This document shows, in pieces, positions 26,501 to 33,337 of a stretch of 41,769 nt of DNA (its first letter is position 1; each line of letters starts with the position of its first letter). Position numbers and translations under genes: made by a program. The notes under the pieces are model-generated. The model was not told the DNA's origin and ran no database searches. It worked only from the letters and a program-made list of their open reading frames with translations. This stretch comes from a bacterium (GTDB taxonomy: Bacteria; Arandabacterota; Arandabacteria; Arandabacterales; Arandabacteraceae), in NCBI GenBank assembly GCA_025774845.1, contig JALGZP010000012.1, forward strand, positions 1 to 41,769. The letters are read 5' to 3'.

Positions 26501-26755
26501 CTGCTTCCACAGATCATACATGTAGTTCTGGCCGATCGGCATGTAACCCCAGTTCACACCGAAGACCATGAAGTCCCGGCCGTCAACCTGGAGCTTCAGG
26601 CCCGAGGGATCCCCGGCATGCTTTACTACCCGGATTGGTGGGGTACCCGCAGTGACCTGTACCCACATACCGGCCAGCATAAGGAATAGAATGACTGCGA
26701 CTGCTGCCCAGAACCCGGGATTCGGCCCGGCGCTTTTCCCTCGGCTCAAACTCAC
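23579..26755 (-). CDS. Exported clan-A glycosidase fused to a probable outer-membrane beta-barrel
   Basis: A 1058-residue protein. A signal sequence (AAVAVILFLMLAGMWVQVTAG) is followed by a TIM-barrel glycosidase domain (about residues 40-410) of the GH2/GH5 clan. The proposed acid/base is Glu188 in WLLGNENNYG and the nucleophile Glu288 in VLFTEFGADA, with the usual 100-residue spacing. NTIRQYVG and FQWSDGWWK are further clan-A features. The remaining 600 or so residues have no enzymatic motif but read as repeated amphipathic, aromatic-edged strands (for example NWYAQAAYMGLVAD, FLTGLAVSTG, LAASVSYVFR) ending EWEIQTYLHVAM, like a porin. AAGGAGG precedes the GTG start. It follows the GH1 gene by 14 bases. 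Activity is probably on beta-glucan oligosaccharides; the barrel call is by pattern only. Confidence 0.75.
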   Translation of the reverse strand: MSLSRGKSAGPNPGFWAAVAVILFLMLAGMWVQVTAGTPPIRVVKHAGDPSGLKLQVDGRDFMVFGVNWGYMPIGQNYMYDLWKQPDDFIEQVLAREMPLLKNMGVNTIRQYVGIPPRWVRYIYERYGIYTVVNHPCARYGYTLDGVWIPFVDYADPRLRAALKEEIGAIVDEFKGTPGVLMWLLGNENNYGLHWTSFDIEALPEDERNAARARYLYSLYDEIATVIKERDGDRPVAISNGDIQYIDVIAEECKQLDILGTNCYRGISARDLFQEVKDKLGIPVLFTEFGADAWNAKDMREDQEMQARYLIGQWQEIYEQSSGKGRVGNAIGGIVFQWSDGWWKFGQEDRLDIHDTNASWPNGGYDDYVEGDNNMNEEWWGITAKGWPDHRGLYEVYPRAAYYALQQAFTLDPYAPGTDLEAIRTHFEPITPATAALEARGDHASLLTGSSNRVRLSGLRLEFETYNTGGYLTTTPKVRPADPEEVSQPAFRGFDRMESFYAEFQAQPVQNVTGTLTLNILGNVPENRIDQIFYENRGRTRTVAAADGDLELADIERVKVYRASVSWDDRWFRLEGFYRTGHFHWGYEGDFFGLYREAFYGENIDIYNAAAPVGFEIGGKKRLEGLKVAFGPELWWGANPSVLVKYQRRLGPFDAAGIFQEDIADQFSVTSSIAVPLPTTRKATLMLATTRGPVTLEVGGIWSGSTKAGEDFKITEESDTGYVVLEDEVLASDAFGAKAKVTVVRGRWNWYAQAAYMGLVADGGPTATTTFTGWNLKDSGSGNQTNFLTGLAVSTGNFQIGPNFLWQKPIVGPIPPEVVPPWNLRNVSVPADDPDPFAVRANRETVGGELIVAYDPTPATWMWAWDNDIREDARLAASVSYVFRHHPTTQDAATGILEDGKTRFAFGASTPPRDLWEIRTRLVSRLRHDARLVAHLYAGTGEPNGDSPRLINRYGCDGRITWGSAALEMFAKFNDWGPYDYHRDGNETFPANIMADLSHSLGEPRWFGFPQTRIGVRGMWRSLDEHSPRYLPAEFPELVGSREDGDEWEIQTYLHVAM

Positions 26756-26769
26756 GGTAACCTCCTTGC

Positions 26770-28140
26770 TTACGGCATCTGCAAACCGGTGTCGACCGCG
26801 TTTGCGGCGACGACATCACGGTACCAGAATGCACTGTCTTTTGGAATACGCTGCTGCGTTTCATAGTCGACCCAATAAAGGCCGAACCGCTTGCTGTATC
26901 CATGCGCCCACTCAAAGTTGTCAAGAAGCGACCAGGCGAAGTAACCCCGGAGCGGTACTCCATCATCGATGGCACGCTGGGCCATCGTGAGGTGGGCGCG
27001 CAGGTATTCTATCCGGCGGACGTCGGCGATACGGCCCTCGGCATCGGGGCCGTCTGCGTAGGCCGCTCCGTTCTCGGTGATGTACATCCTGGTCGGACCG
27101 TATTCTCGCTTGAGTCGGATCAGTAGATCGTAGAGCCCCTGCGGGAAGACCTCCCAGCGCATATCGGTAAGTTCTTCCTCTGGGGCTACCGGATGACCAA
27201 CCGGCTCCCCCGCCTCATCGGCCTTGACGACCACACGGCTATAGTAATTGACACCCAGAAAATCGAGGGGAGCTGCTATGGCTTCAAGATCACCTCGCTC
27301 GAGGAACGGTAGGTCAGATCCTTCCAGGTGGCCTCGACGAACCCTGTCGGCGACTGCGTCTTCGGGATATCGCCCGCGGAAAAGGGGATCAAGGTACCAG
27401 CGGTTGAAGAATCCATCAAACCTGCGAGCCGCCTCACGATCCGCTTCCTCCTGCGATGCCGGCCAGACGGGTACGAGGTTAAGGACAATACCGACCTCCG
27501 CGTCTGGTGAGTTCTCACGCACTACCGCCGCCGCCCAACCATGGGAAAGCAGCAGATGATGAGCAACGCGCAACGCCTCAGCAGGGTTACGATGACCGGG
27601 GGCGTGTTCGCCATCCTCGTGACCGAGGGTAGCGATGCACCAGGGTTCGTTGTGGGTGGCCCAGTACGGGACCCGATCCCCGAGCCGCCTCGTGACCGCA
27701 GCTGTGTACTCTACAAAGGCCTCGGCCGTTTCTCTTGCGCCCCATCCACCCCGGTCCTGAAGTATCTGGGGTAGATCCCAGTGATAAAGAGTGACGAAGG
27801 GCCGGATACCTGCCTCGAGGAGCGCATCAACCAGGGCGTCATAGAAATCCAGGCCCTCGTCGTTTACTGTACGACCGTCGGGAACAATCCGCGGCCAGGC
27901 AATGGAAAAGCGGTAGGCCCCCACACCGAGCCACTTGAGCAGGCCGACATCCTCACGCCAGCGGTGATAGTGATCGCAGGCGACACTCGCATCCGAGCCG
28001 TCCGCGATTCGTCCGGGGGTCGCGGCCAGGCGATCCCAGATCGACTCACCACGTCCTCCTTCACTGAACCCACCCTCGATTTGATGGGAGGAAGTGGCGG
28101 TACCCCATAGGAATCCTTCGGGGAAGATGTGTTTAGCCAT
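26770..28140 (-). CDS. GH1 beta-glucosidase, cytoplasmic
   Basis: A 456-residue GH1 enzyme that splits terminal beta-linked glucose from short oligosaccharides. It opens with the family pattern FPEGFLWGTATSSHQIEGG, the acid/base is Glu165 in THNEPWC, and the nucleophile is Glu356 in YITENGAAY. WSLLDNFEWAHGYSKRFGLY, the glycone-binding block, is intact. There is no signal peptide, so it acts on imported sugars. It begins 6 bases after the stop of the OppF-type ATPase and is followed 14 bases later by the glycosidase-barrel fusion, forming a three-gene minus-strand operon. Confidence 0.97.
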   Translation of the reverse strand: MAKHIFPEGFLWGTATSSHQIEGGFSEGGRGESIWDRLAATPGRIADGSDASVACDHYHRWREDVGLLKWLGVGAYRFSIAWPRIVPDGRTVNDEGLDFYDALVDALLEAGIRPFVTLYHWDLPQILQDRGGWGARETAEAFVEYTAAVTRRLGDRVPYWATHNEPWCIATLGHEDGEHAPGHRNPAEALRVAHHLLLSHGWAAAVVRENSPDAEVGIVLNLVPVWPASQEEADREAARRFDGFFNRWYLDPLFRGRYPEDAVADRVRRGHLEGSDLPFLERGDLEAIAAPLDFLGVNYYSRVVVKADEAGEPVGHPVAPEEELTDMRWEVFPQGLYDLLIRLKREYGPTRMYITENGAAYADGPDAEGRIADVRRIEYLRAHLTMAQRAIDDGVPLRGYFAWSLLDNFEWAHGYSKRFGLYWVDYETQQRIPKDSAFWYRDVVAANAVDTGLQMP

Positions 28141-28146
28141 GCGTGA

Positions 28147-29151
28147 TCAGCTCCCTGGTGCCCGCGTGCCCCCGGGGTAAAGATGGCAACGAACGCTCCG
28201 GTCGTCAACCGGTCGGGGCCCCGGGTCGGTCACCCGGCATACGTCAAACACCTCGGGACAGCGGTACGCAAAGGGGCACCCGTCCGCAGATTCCTCCCCG
28301 GCCACCTCAAGCGGTCGCCTGGCCGAAGGCTCTTGCCCACCGATATCGGCGATCGAGGCCAGCAGTGCACGGGTATACGGGTGGGCCGGTCTTTCCACGA
28401 TGGCATCGCTCGGTCCAGCCTCAACGACCCGTCCGCGGAAGAGTACAAGCACCCGGTCCGCAAGGTAGCGGGCGGAGGCGAGGTCATGTGTAATAAGCAA
28501 TATGGCAAGCCCGCGCTCGAGTTTGAGCTGGGCAAGAAGATTGAGAATCCCCATACGTATCGAGACATCGAGCATGGAAGTGGGTTCATCCGCAACCAGC
28601 AGGTCTGGTTCAACGGCGAGGGCTCGGGCTATGGCCACACGCTGGCGTTGTCCACCTGAGAGTTCGTAAGGATGGCGGTTTATAAACTCCTCGGCCGGCT
28701 CGAGTCCGACCACGCGAAGGAGTTCTATGGCCCTGGCGTGAACTTCTGTACTCTTTGCACGGCCGTGACGAAGAAGCGGCCGGACAAGGTGATGGGCGAC
28801 CGTGTGCACGGGATTAAGCGAGCCAAAAGGATCCTGGAAAACCATCTGGACCCGGCCCCGGTAGCCGAGGGAGGCCCGCCTTGGCTCACGGGTGAGCATG
28901 TCAGTTCCATCGAGCCTGATCTCCCCGCCGTCGGGGTGTTCAAGCCTCACGATAAGACGTGCCACGGTGCTCTTGCCGCTTCCCGACTCTCCTACAAGGG
29001 CGATCGCCTCGCCCCGGTTTATCCGAAAAGATATGTCTTCCGCGGCCGTAACCCTGCGACCCGAGGTGAAGAGCCCCCTGGACAAAAACATCTTGCTGAG
29101 GCGGCGAACCTCTAGAAGGGGAGTATGTGAGGATTTGCTGTTAGTATACAC
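28147..29151 (-). CDS. ABC transporter ATPase, OppF/DppF type
   Basis: A 334-residue ATPase with Walker A GESGSGKST, signature LSGGQRQR, Walker B LLVADEPTSMLD and switch LLITHDLASA. The MVFQDPFGSLNP block is typical of the F subunit, and the C-terminal extension has CPFAYRCPEVFDVC. The start is the GTG at 29151; no strong ribosome site precedes it, so translation may be modest. It heads the minus-strand operon with GH1 and the glycosidase-barrel gene. It most likely completes the Opp-type importer whose other parts are on the plus strand at 18987-23542. Confidence 0.94.
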   Translation of the reverse strand: MYTNSKSSHTPLLEVRRLSKMFLSRGLFTSGRRVTAAEDISFRINRGEAIALVGESGSGKSTVARLIVRLEHPDGGEIRLDGTDMLTREPRRASLGYRGRVQMVFQDPFGSLNPVHTVAHHLVRPLLRHGRAKSTEVHARAIELLRVVGLEPAEEFINRHPYELSGGQRQRVAIARALAVEPDLLVADEPTSMLDVSIRMGILNLLAQLKLERGLAILLITHDLASARYLADRVLVLFRGRVVEAGPSDAIVERPAHPYTRALLASIADIGGQEPSARRPLEVAGEESADGCPFAYRCPEVFDVCRVTDPGPRPVDDRSVRCHLYPGGTRAPGS

Positions 29152-29183
29152 TGAGTAACTCTATGGCTGAAATCACTCCATCT

Positions 29184-29223
29184 ATCATAGTATCAACATG
29201 TCAGATGGACACACGATTGTCAA
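29184..29223 (-). promoter_or_regulatory. Tentative promoter region of the OppF-GH1-barrel operon
   Basis: The minus strand has TTGACA at 29223-29218 and TATGAT at 29189-29184, but these are too far apart to pair; TTGACA pairs at 17 bases with only CATGTT. A small dyad, CTAT-G-ATAG, overlaps the TATGAT. Real promoter activity is uncertain. Confidence 0.3.
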
Positions 29224-29241
29224 GACAGAGGTCATAAGCCC

Positions 29242-29270
29242 TTGATTTCAAGCAAGTATTGTGGTAAACT
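29242..29270 (+). promoter_or_regulatory. Putative promoter of the second GH16 gene
   Basis: TTGATT (29242-29247) and TAAACT (29265-29270) are 17 bases apart, 84 bases before the ATG at 29355. Confidence 0.45.
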
Positions 29271-29354
29271 GTATAAGGGTACGGAGAGAAGTACCACAGA
29301 TTTACCACAGGGACGCGACCTAGGTACAGACACCAAGGGATAGGTGTGCTGGAT

Positions 29355-30947
29355 ATGAGGGTATACGTACGTGTGTCAGTATTGCTCGTGCTGGTCGTGG
29401 TATTTGCCCGCGCAGCTCTGGGGCAGTGCATGCTCGCCAATCCGAGTTTCGAGCTGGGTGGCTCCGGTGGTGAGATCTTCGGCGGATGGAACCAGTTCGA
29501 GTCGGTCGGCTCATCGACAGATGCAACCCACGGTTTTGACGCCGCCAGGGTGAGCGGTCCCAACATAGGTCCCTGGGGTGTTTCAGGCTTCTGGCAGTCC
29601 CAGGACACATCTCCCGGTGAACGTTGGTCCGCATCTGTGAAGGGCTGGCATACGGCGATTAATCCGCTGACCGGGACGTCTCGTGCGATGCTCAACATAG
29701 AATGGCGTGATGCGAGCGATTCCTTGATCAGCTACGAATCCTACACCGTGGCAGATGCATCTACCCCTCTGGATGAGATCCAGGAGTTCTACGTAGAGAG
29801 CGGACCGGCCCCGTCGGGTACTGTGACCACACATCTGCTGTTGGGTGTGTTGCAGGGCCTGGGCGAACCCGCACCCGATGTTTTCTACGATGAGGCAACA
29901 TTCGACAATCTGGGTCCCCCGACGATAGATGAACGGCAGTGGTTTGATTTTCCCGGCGGGCGAACTGTCGACTTTGGCGGCCGGACCTGGCGTGTCAAAG
30001 GTCCCGGCTGGTATGGCCCGGGTCCCAGTCTCTTTTGCGACAACTCGGGCTGTGTCTGGGTTGACGTTGACGATCGTCTGCATATGACAATTCAGAGAAT
30101 CAGCGGCTCGTGGTACAGCACCGAGGTAACTCTCGAAGAAGCGCTCGGCTACGGCGACTACATCTTCACGACCCTTGGGCGTCTCGATGAACTGGATCCC
30201 AGAGCGGTGCTCGGCCTATTCATATGGCAGTACGGCCCGTGCTACGACCTGGGACGCATGTGGTGGAATCCCTATAACGAGATCGATGTGGAATTCAGCC
30301 GTTGGGATGACCCGGGTAAAGACATTGGCCAGTTCGTGGCTCAGCCATGGGATTATCCCGGGAACATCAGCCGATTCGACGCGACGTTCAGCGAGGGGGA
30401 GATCACGAGCCACGCATTCCGGTGGCTTTCCGATAGCGTTGAATTTCGGAGCTGGCGCGGTGGACCGCTGGATGAGGCGCCGGAGAATCTGATCCACACG
30501 TGGACCTACACGGGGCCGCATATCCCGCGACCCGAACAGCCGCGTGTGCACATTAACCTATGGCAGTTCAATGGCTCGCCGGGCACAGACCAAGAGGTGG
30601 TGTTCGACGAGTTTACTTTTGTCCCGGAGGGTGGCAACGCGGGCATTTCGACCGATGTTCTGGTGCCTGGGTTAAGCCGCCTCTCCCTGGCTAAGCCAAA
30701 CCCGTTTAGTGATCAAACCACAATCGGGTACAACTTGATGAAAGGAGGAGATGCGGAGGTCGTTGTTTACGATGTGCTCGGGCGACGTGTACGCGGTCTT
30801 GTAAGTGGCTTTGTCCGGGCAGGTGACCACGAGGTTGTCTGGAACGGGTGTGATGAATCGGAGGAAAGAGTTGCTCCTGGTACTTACCTTTATCAACTCC
30901 GGACCGGTGACGTCGTGGAAACGCGGAAGTTTGTGCTCTTGGAGTGA
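29355..30947 (+). CDS. Secreted GH16-like beta-glucanase (EIDxEF type) with N-terminal binding module and C-terminal sorting domain
   Basis: A 530-residue exported protein. After a signal peptide (VLLVLVVVFARAALGQ) comes a CBM4/9-like jelly roll starting LANPSFELGG (about residues 25-190). The catalytic GH16-like domain (about 200-430) has NEIDVEFSRW with Glu309, Asp311 and Glu313: the ExDxE spacing without the beta-bulge, as in lichenases and xyloglucan-active enzymes, unlike the ExDxxE of the GH16 at 18130. The end (PNPFSDQTTIGYNL to RKFVLLE) is a FlgD/T9SS-like sorting domain. ATG 29355 with TAGGTG upstream is favoured over GTG 29346. It probably works outside the cell on mixed-linkage or related beta-glucans; the exact bond is not readable. 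Confidence 0.82.
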   Translation: MRVYVRVSVLLVLVVVFARAALGQCMLANPSFELGGSGGEIFGGWNQFESVGSSTDATHGFDAARVSGPNIGPWGVSGFWQSQDTSPGERWSASVKGWHTAINPLTGTSRAMLNIEWRDASDSLISYESYTVADASTPLDEIQEFYVESGPAPSGTVTTHLLLGVLQGLGEPAPDVFYDEATFDNLGPPTIDERQWFDFPGGRTVDFGGRTWRVKGPGWYGPGPSLFCDNSGCVWVDVDDRLHMTIQRISGSWYSTEVTLEEALGYGDYIFTTLGRLDELDPRAVLGLFIWQYGPCYDLGRMWWNPYNEIDVEFSRWDDPGKDIGQFVAQPWDYPGNISRFDATFSEGEITSHAFRWLSDSVEFRSWRGGPLDEAPENLIHTWTYTGPHIPRPEQPRVHINLWQFNGSPGTDQEVVFDEFTFVPEGGNAGISTDVLVPGLSRLSLAKPNPFSDQTTIGYNLMKGGDAEVVVYDVLGRRVRGLVSGFVRAGDHEVVWNGCDESEERVAPGTYLYQLRTGDVVETRKFVLLE

Positions 30948-31026
30948 GGTTCGGATCCGTGTGGCAGTAAGATGCTGGTGACTTGCTGCACGATTCGGAA
31001 ACGTGAAGCACTTAGGAGGTAGGAAA

Positions 31027-31659
31027 ATGCGTTTGAGTTATCGTATTGTGTTGCTGGCATGCGCGGGCGTGTTCGCCCTTGCGATGGCAGCGTCAGCGAA
31101 TTCGCTGGTCAACCCTGGCTTTGAAACCGGCGATCTGAGTGGCTGGTTCGTATTCGGCAACGCGGCCGTGGAAGATGATCTCCCGGCCGAACCGGGTCAC
31201 TACGTGCCTTACGAGGGTCTTTGGCTGGCCAAGCTGTGGGGTGGGTTCTGGTGCGAGGATTGTTTCAACGTGTCAGGCATATTCCAGGAGTTCGAGACCT
31301 GTGAGGGTGACGAGTGGATCTTCTCGTGTAATTCGAGGAATTCGGGTTGGGAGCCCATTGCGGGCGGCAACTGGATGGTTCAGAAGATAGCCTTTTTCGA
31401 TGCTGGCGGCGAGATAGCCGGAGTCGAATCGGTTATCCTGGATGCCTCATCGCCTATCGATACGTGGTTCATCAATGACCCGATAGTCGGTGTTGCACCT
31501 GCGGGTGCGATCAAGATGCAGGCGCTTATCCTCTTCCTCCAGCCGTCGCTGGACGGCGGCGCAGGTCAGGTCGACGCCGCCTGCCTGATGTACATGGGTG
31601 GTGGGGCTTCTGCGACCGAATCGACTGCTTGGGGACAGATAAAGGCGCTGTATCAGTAG
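31027..31659 (+). CDS. Secreted single-module carbohydrate-binding-like protein
   Basis: A 210-residue exported protein: signal peptide (VLLACAGVFALAMAASAN) and one CBM4/9/22-like jelly roll starting SLVNPGFETGDLSGWFVFGN, ending soon after AGAIKMQALILFLQPS. Unlike its neighbours it has no sorting tail. AGGAGG lies 6 bases before ATG 31027. It is clearly related to the two modules of the next gene (shared LVNPGFE...GW.F and ALILFLQP blocks). It follows the GH16 gene by 79 bases and probably binds the same glucan; ligand unknown. Confidence 0.7.
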   Translation: MRLSYRIVLLACAGVFALAMAASANSLVNPGFETGDLSGWFVFGNAAVEDDLPAEPGHYVPYEGLWLAKLWGGFWCEDCFNVSGIFQEFETCEGDEWIFSCNSRNSGWEPIAGGNWMVQKIAFFDAGGEIAGVESVILDASSPIDTWFINDPIVGVAPAGAIKMQALILFLQPSLDGGAGQVDAACLMYMGGGASATESTAWGQIKALYQ

Positions 31660-31806
31660 AGGGTCTGACGGAAGGACGAGCATTTCGAGAAAGGGCATCT
31701 CGACTGGTTGAGCCGGTATAGGCTGAGCAAACTGATCGGGTCTGAAGTCGGGCTCGTGGTTGGTGATACCTGGGGTCCGGCCACCGGTATGTGCGGTGGT
31801 CGGCTC

Positions 31807-31820
31807 GGTGACTCGTCACC
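31807..31820 (+). other. Small inverted repeat before the two-module binding protein
   Basis: GGTGA (31807-31811) and TCACC (31816-31820) flank CTCG directly before the ribosome site AAAGGAGG. It could form a short leader hairpin. The rest of the 176-base gap from 31660 shows nothing else recognisable. Confidence 0.3.
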
Positions 31821-31835
31821 AAAGGAGGTTTAAGG

Positions 31836-33251
31836 ATGAAGTGTATTCTCTTTAGAATCTGTCTTGTGTTGACGTTGGTCGCCGTGCCGGCCATCGGCTC
31901 ACAGTCATTTGCCCAGACCAATCTGCTCGTGAACCCCGGTTTCGAAGATGGGGGAGGTTCATACGATGGTTGGTTCACCTTCGGCGATGGCGTACAACTA
32001 TCCACGCCCGACGGGGATAATATCATACGTACGGATTCGACCGCCTCGAAGATTTACGGGGAGTTCACGGGGTGCGACAGTGCCCCGCAGTTCGATGTTG
32101 GTGGCTACGGCCAGGAATTCACACCTACGGTTGGGAAGGTCTACCAATTCAATGGATACTCCTTTGTGTCGAGTGGTGACGACATTCCCGGTACGGACAC
32201 CTGCAATAAGAACCGCTGTATTGCCAAGGTCGTATTCTGGGACGCCGACTCGGCCGGGTACGAGATCTCGGGGAACGAGGTCGTAATTGGCGACGGGAAT
32301 ACGGTCACCGACCAGTGGAACGAGTTTTCGGTTTCGGCGATTGCTCCGACCGGGGCGCTTCGTGTTGAAGCGCTGATCCTGTTCCTTCAACCGGGGTGCG
32401 ATACCGGCTCCGTGTTCATCGACGATACGTCGTTCTTCGAACTTGATGGAGACCCGGAAACCAGTCTTCTGGTTAACCACAGCTTCACTGGCGGTCTCAC
32501 CGGTTGGGAGAGCTTCGGCAATGCATGGTCCGACGGGCGGAACTGGGCAGTCCGGACACCGACGGGCAGCGCCAAGTTGTTCTCATCGTTCGATGACAGT
32601 TCCGATTCGGGCATTTACCAGACCCTGCCGTCGCTCGACTCGTGTTATCACTTCAGTGTCCACACGATGACCAGTTGCCGGGATGGTGACCCTGTTACAG
32701 GATCGAACGACAACTTTTTGCTTGCCCAGATCCGGTTCCGTAACATTGCAGGAAGCGTTTTGGGGGCGAGGGAGATGGTGGTCGGGGACAGCACATCACC
32801 CATCGGTACATGGACCAAGCACAGCATGATCGCCAGAGCGCCGGAGGGGACCGACTCGGTCGATGTTTATATCCTCTTCATATCGCCGACGCTTCAGGCC
32901 GGTGCCCTTTGGGTCGATGATATCCTGCTACAAAACGATCCACCGGCGGGAGTTCCGGGTGTTGTGGAGCGGACCGGCTTCGAGCTTCACCAGAATGCAC
33001 CGAACCCGTTCAGTTCATCGACCGCGATCAGGTTCGACCTCGCAAAGCCCGGGCGTGTGAAACTGTGTGTTTACAACGTCCAGGGTGAGCTTGTCGCCAC
33101 TGTTGCGGATAGACACATGACCGAGGGACCTAAGCAGTTCACCTGGGACGGGAAGGATAGCAGCGGAGAAATGGTCGCAAGCGGCATCTACTTCTACCGC
33201 CTCGTCACGCTTGACGCGGTGCAGTCAAAGAAGATGATGTTGCTACGCTAA
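31836..33251 (+). CDS. Secreted two-module carbohydrate-binding-like protein with C-terminal sorting domain
   Basis: A 471-residue exported protein. Signal peptide (VLTLVAVPAIGSQSFAQ), then two CBM4/9-like jelly rolls, the first starting LLVNPGFEDGGGSYDGWFTF and the second LLVNHSFTGGLTGWESFGN; each ends with a matching helix-strand block (ALRVEALILFLQPG and SVDVYILFISPTLQ). The last 90 residues (LHQNAPNPFSSSTAIRF to QSKKMMLLR) are a FlgD/T9SS-like sorting domain. AAAGGAGG precedes the ATG. No catalytic motif is seen, so it is a scaffold or capture protein of the glucan locus. The gene ends 7 bases before a copy of the inverted repeat. Confidence 0.78.
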   Translation: MKCILFRICLVLTLVAVPAIGSQSFAQTNLLVNPGFEDGGGSYDGWFTFGDGVQLSTPDGDNIIRTDSTASKIYGEFTGCDSAPQFDVGGYGQEFTPTVGKVYQFNGYSFVSSGDDIPGTDTCNKNRCIAKVVFWDADSAGYEISGNEVVIGDGNTVTDQWNEFSVSAIAPTGALRVEALILFLQPGCDTGSVFIDDTSFFELDGDPETSLLVNHSFTGGLTGWESFGNAWSDGRNWAVRTPTGSAKLFSSFDDSSDSGIYQTLPSLDSCYHFSVHTMTSCRDGDPVTGSNDNFLLAQIRFRNIAGSVLGAREMVVGDSTSPIGTWTKHSMIARAPEGTDSVDVYILFISPTLQAGALWVDDILLQNDPPAGVPGVVERTGFELHQNAPNPFSSSTAIRFDLAKPGRVKLCVYNVQGELVATVADRHMTEGPKQFTWDGKDSSGEMVASGIYFYRLVTLDAVQSKKMMLLR

Positions 33252-33258
33252 CAATAAT

Positions 33259-33327
33259 AATTCGGTACCAGCTACCAAATTACTGCCGTAATTTGTAGAC
33301 ATAATTTGTAAGCTGGTACCGAATTAT
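33259..33327. repeat. Inverted-repeat (REP-like) element, copy 2
   Basis: The outer arms TAATTCGGTACCAGCT (33259-33274) and AGCTGGTACCGAATTA (33312-33327) pair perfectly; inner parts ACCAAATTAC, GTAATTTGTA and ATAATTTGTA extend the fold. The core matches copy 1 at 13028. It again lies between convergent genes and may serve as a two-way terminator or be a leftover of REP-associated transposition. Confidence 0.8.
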
Positions 33328-33337
33328 GGTTAGACTG

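Noticed and set aside
25226..26689. A 487-codon open frame on the plus strand inside the glycosidase-barrel gene
   Set aside because: It is antisense to a gene with signal peptide and clan-A catalytic motifs, has no recognisable domain and no good ribosome site; long antisense frames are common in GC-rich DNA.
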